Source of the DNA: Candidatus Omnitrophota bacterium
GTDB lineage: Bacteria; Omnitrophota; Gorgyraeia; 1-14-0-20-64-10
DNA: 6,461 nucleotides
Assembly: GCA_023248095.1 (NCBI GenBank)
Contig: JAHFFF010000093.1
Span: 1-6,461 of the forward strand
Direction: 5' to 3'
The position numbers were made by a program, and so were the translations under genes. Shown piece by piece: positions 5,770 to 6,461 of the stretch. Position 1 is the first letter of the stretch, and each line of letters begins with the position of its first letter. The notes below the pieces were generated by a model that made no database searches, was not told where the DNA came from, and was given only the letters and a program-made list of their open reading frames with translations.

Positions 5770-6461
5770 TGACGGCTTCACTACAGCGCTGGCTCCTCCT
5801 GCTCCGAATCCCGCTGGCACTCCTAGGCGTCGTCTTGTTCTTTACCCTCTATAACCGGTTCCTCCTCGATAGCAACCTGCGTAATCTCAGAACCTCCCTA
5901 TCCATTTTGGATACCGCTACGGGTGTCGGACAGGCAGAGGCCGCCCTGCTCCTAGTCGATCAGACCTTGGTTGCCCAAATGGCGCAGGAGGAGACCGATT
6001 TGAGGGCCACCGCGACCCTGCAATACAGTCAGGGGATATTGGCTGGGGCGCAAGCTCAGCGGCCGGTAGACGACAGTCAGGTCATGCTGAACCTCCTGGA
6101 GGAAAGCCAAACGAGTGAGCGGCTAGGCATCTTGAGGACGCTCGACGGGGCAAGCTCGAACCTCCAATCCGCCCTGAAGGGGATGGCCCTTTTGCCCCGC
6201 CAAGTTCTCGGAAAAACCCTCTCGCCGGAGATTGACAGCCTGCAGATGCAGGAGGCTGCTCGGCTAGAGCATCTGGGTCGGACGGTGGAAGCAGCGCAGA
6301 TCTATGAGAAGCTCCTCCAGGATTATCCCAACTATGCCGGAGGCACCTCGCTGAAGCTGAGGTTGGGATATCTTTGGCAGCGTTCGGGTGAGTTTCGTCG
6401 AGCCGAGAATCTGTACCAGGAGGTGCTCCGCGATACACGGGATCCCAAGGAGACCGCCACG
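5769..6461 (+). CDS. Membrane-anchored TPR protein, 3' end outside window
   Basis: An open frame of 231 codons with no stop before the window edge. It starts at an ATG sharing its A with the TGA of the OPX gene (TGATG), which is typical translational coupling; no clear Shine-Dalgarno is visible. Residues 8-28 form one hydrophobic segment (WLLLLRIPLALLGVV and on), read as an uncleaved N-terminal anchor with the rest in the periplasm. Residues 30-155 are Leu/Ala/Gln-rich and helical, with no family recognised. Two TPR-like units follow, at about 162-188 (LEHLGRTVEAAQIYEKLL) and 196-226 (LGYLWQRSGEFRRAENLYQ), and more probably lie beyond the edge. By position it may be a scaffold for the export machinery, as TPR proteins are in the alginate, Pel and cellulose systems; this is inference. 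A generic TPR protein of unrelated function cannot be excluded. Confidence 0.82.
   Translation, partial: MTASLQRWLLLLRIPLALLGVVLFFTLYNRFLLDSNLRNLRTSLSILDTATGVGQAEAALLLVDQTLVAQMAQEETDLRATATLQYSQGILAGAQAQRPVDDSQVMLNLLEESQTSERLGILRTLDGASSNLQSALKGMALLPRQVLGKTLSPEIDSLQMQEAARLEHLGRTVEAAQIYEKLLQDYPNYAGGTSLKLRLGYLWQRSGEFRRAENLYQEVLRDTRDPKETAT

Noticed and set aside
6082..6438. 118-codon minus-strand frame near the right edge
   Set aside because: The opposite strand is an unbroken TPR-protein frame coupled to the OPX gene. The minus-strand translation is Pro/Ser/Arg-rich with no domain.

Overview
The window is a tightly packed, single-strand stretch of a GC-rich Gram-negative genome. Lipoprotein, outer-membrane barrel and polysaccharide-export genes show that the cell has an outer membrane. 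The gene mix (several PilZ proteins, a geranylgeranyl-reductase-like flavoprotein, an export lipoprotein beside a beta-barrel) resembles Nitrospira or other Nitrospirota, but this is an impression, not a taxonomic proof.

All seven genes read left to right with almost no intergenic DNA; the largest gap is 19 bases. In order they are: (1) the 3' part of a PilZ-M48 (Ste24-like) membrane metallopeptidase whose 5' end lies outside the window; (2) a HIT/HINT nucleotide hydrolase; (3) a geranylgeranyl-reductase-family FAD oxidoreductase; (4) a single-domain PilZ protein with a GTG start; (5) a signal-peptide-bearing outer-membrane beta-barrel; (6) an outer-membrane polysaccharide export (OPX, Wza-type) lipoprotein with duplicated domains; (7) the 5' part of a membrane-anchored TPR protein that runs off the right edge. 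Junctions are overlaps of 8, 4 and 1 nt or gaps of 19, 3 and 1 nt, so the block looks like one translationally coupled operon. No promoter, terminator, RNA gene, mobile element, CRISPR array or substantial repeat was seen, and no gene-free stretch reaches 300 bases.

Functionally the right half (PilZ, barrel, OPX lipoprotein, TPR protein) reads as the start of an exopolysaccharide secretion module under cyclic-di-GMP control. The OPX protein stops straight after its last SLBB domain and lacks the C-terminal helix that forms the outer-membrane pore in Wza, so the adjacent beta-barrel is the natural candidate for the pore. The left half holds general enzymes; the unusual part is that the membrane protease carries a PilZ domain, which gives this operon a second possible cyclic-di-GMP input. 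The most interesting leads are the PilZ-M48 fusion, the barrel plus pore-less OPX pair, and the degenerate duplicated export domain in the OPX protein.
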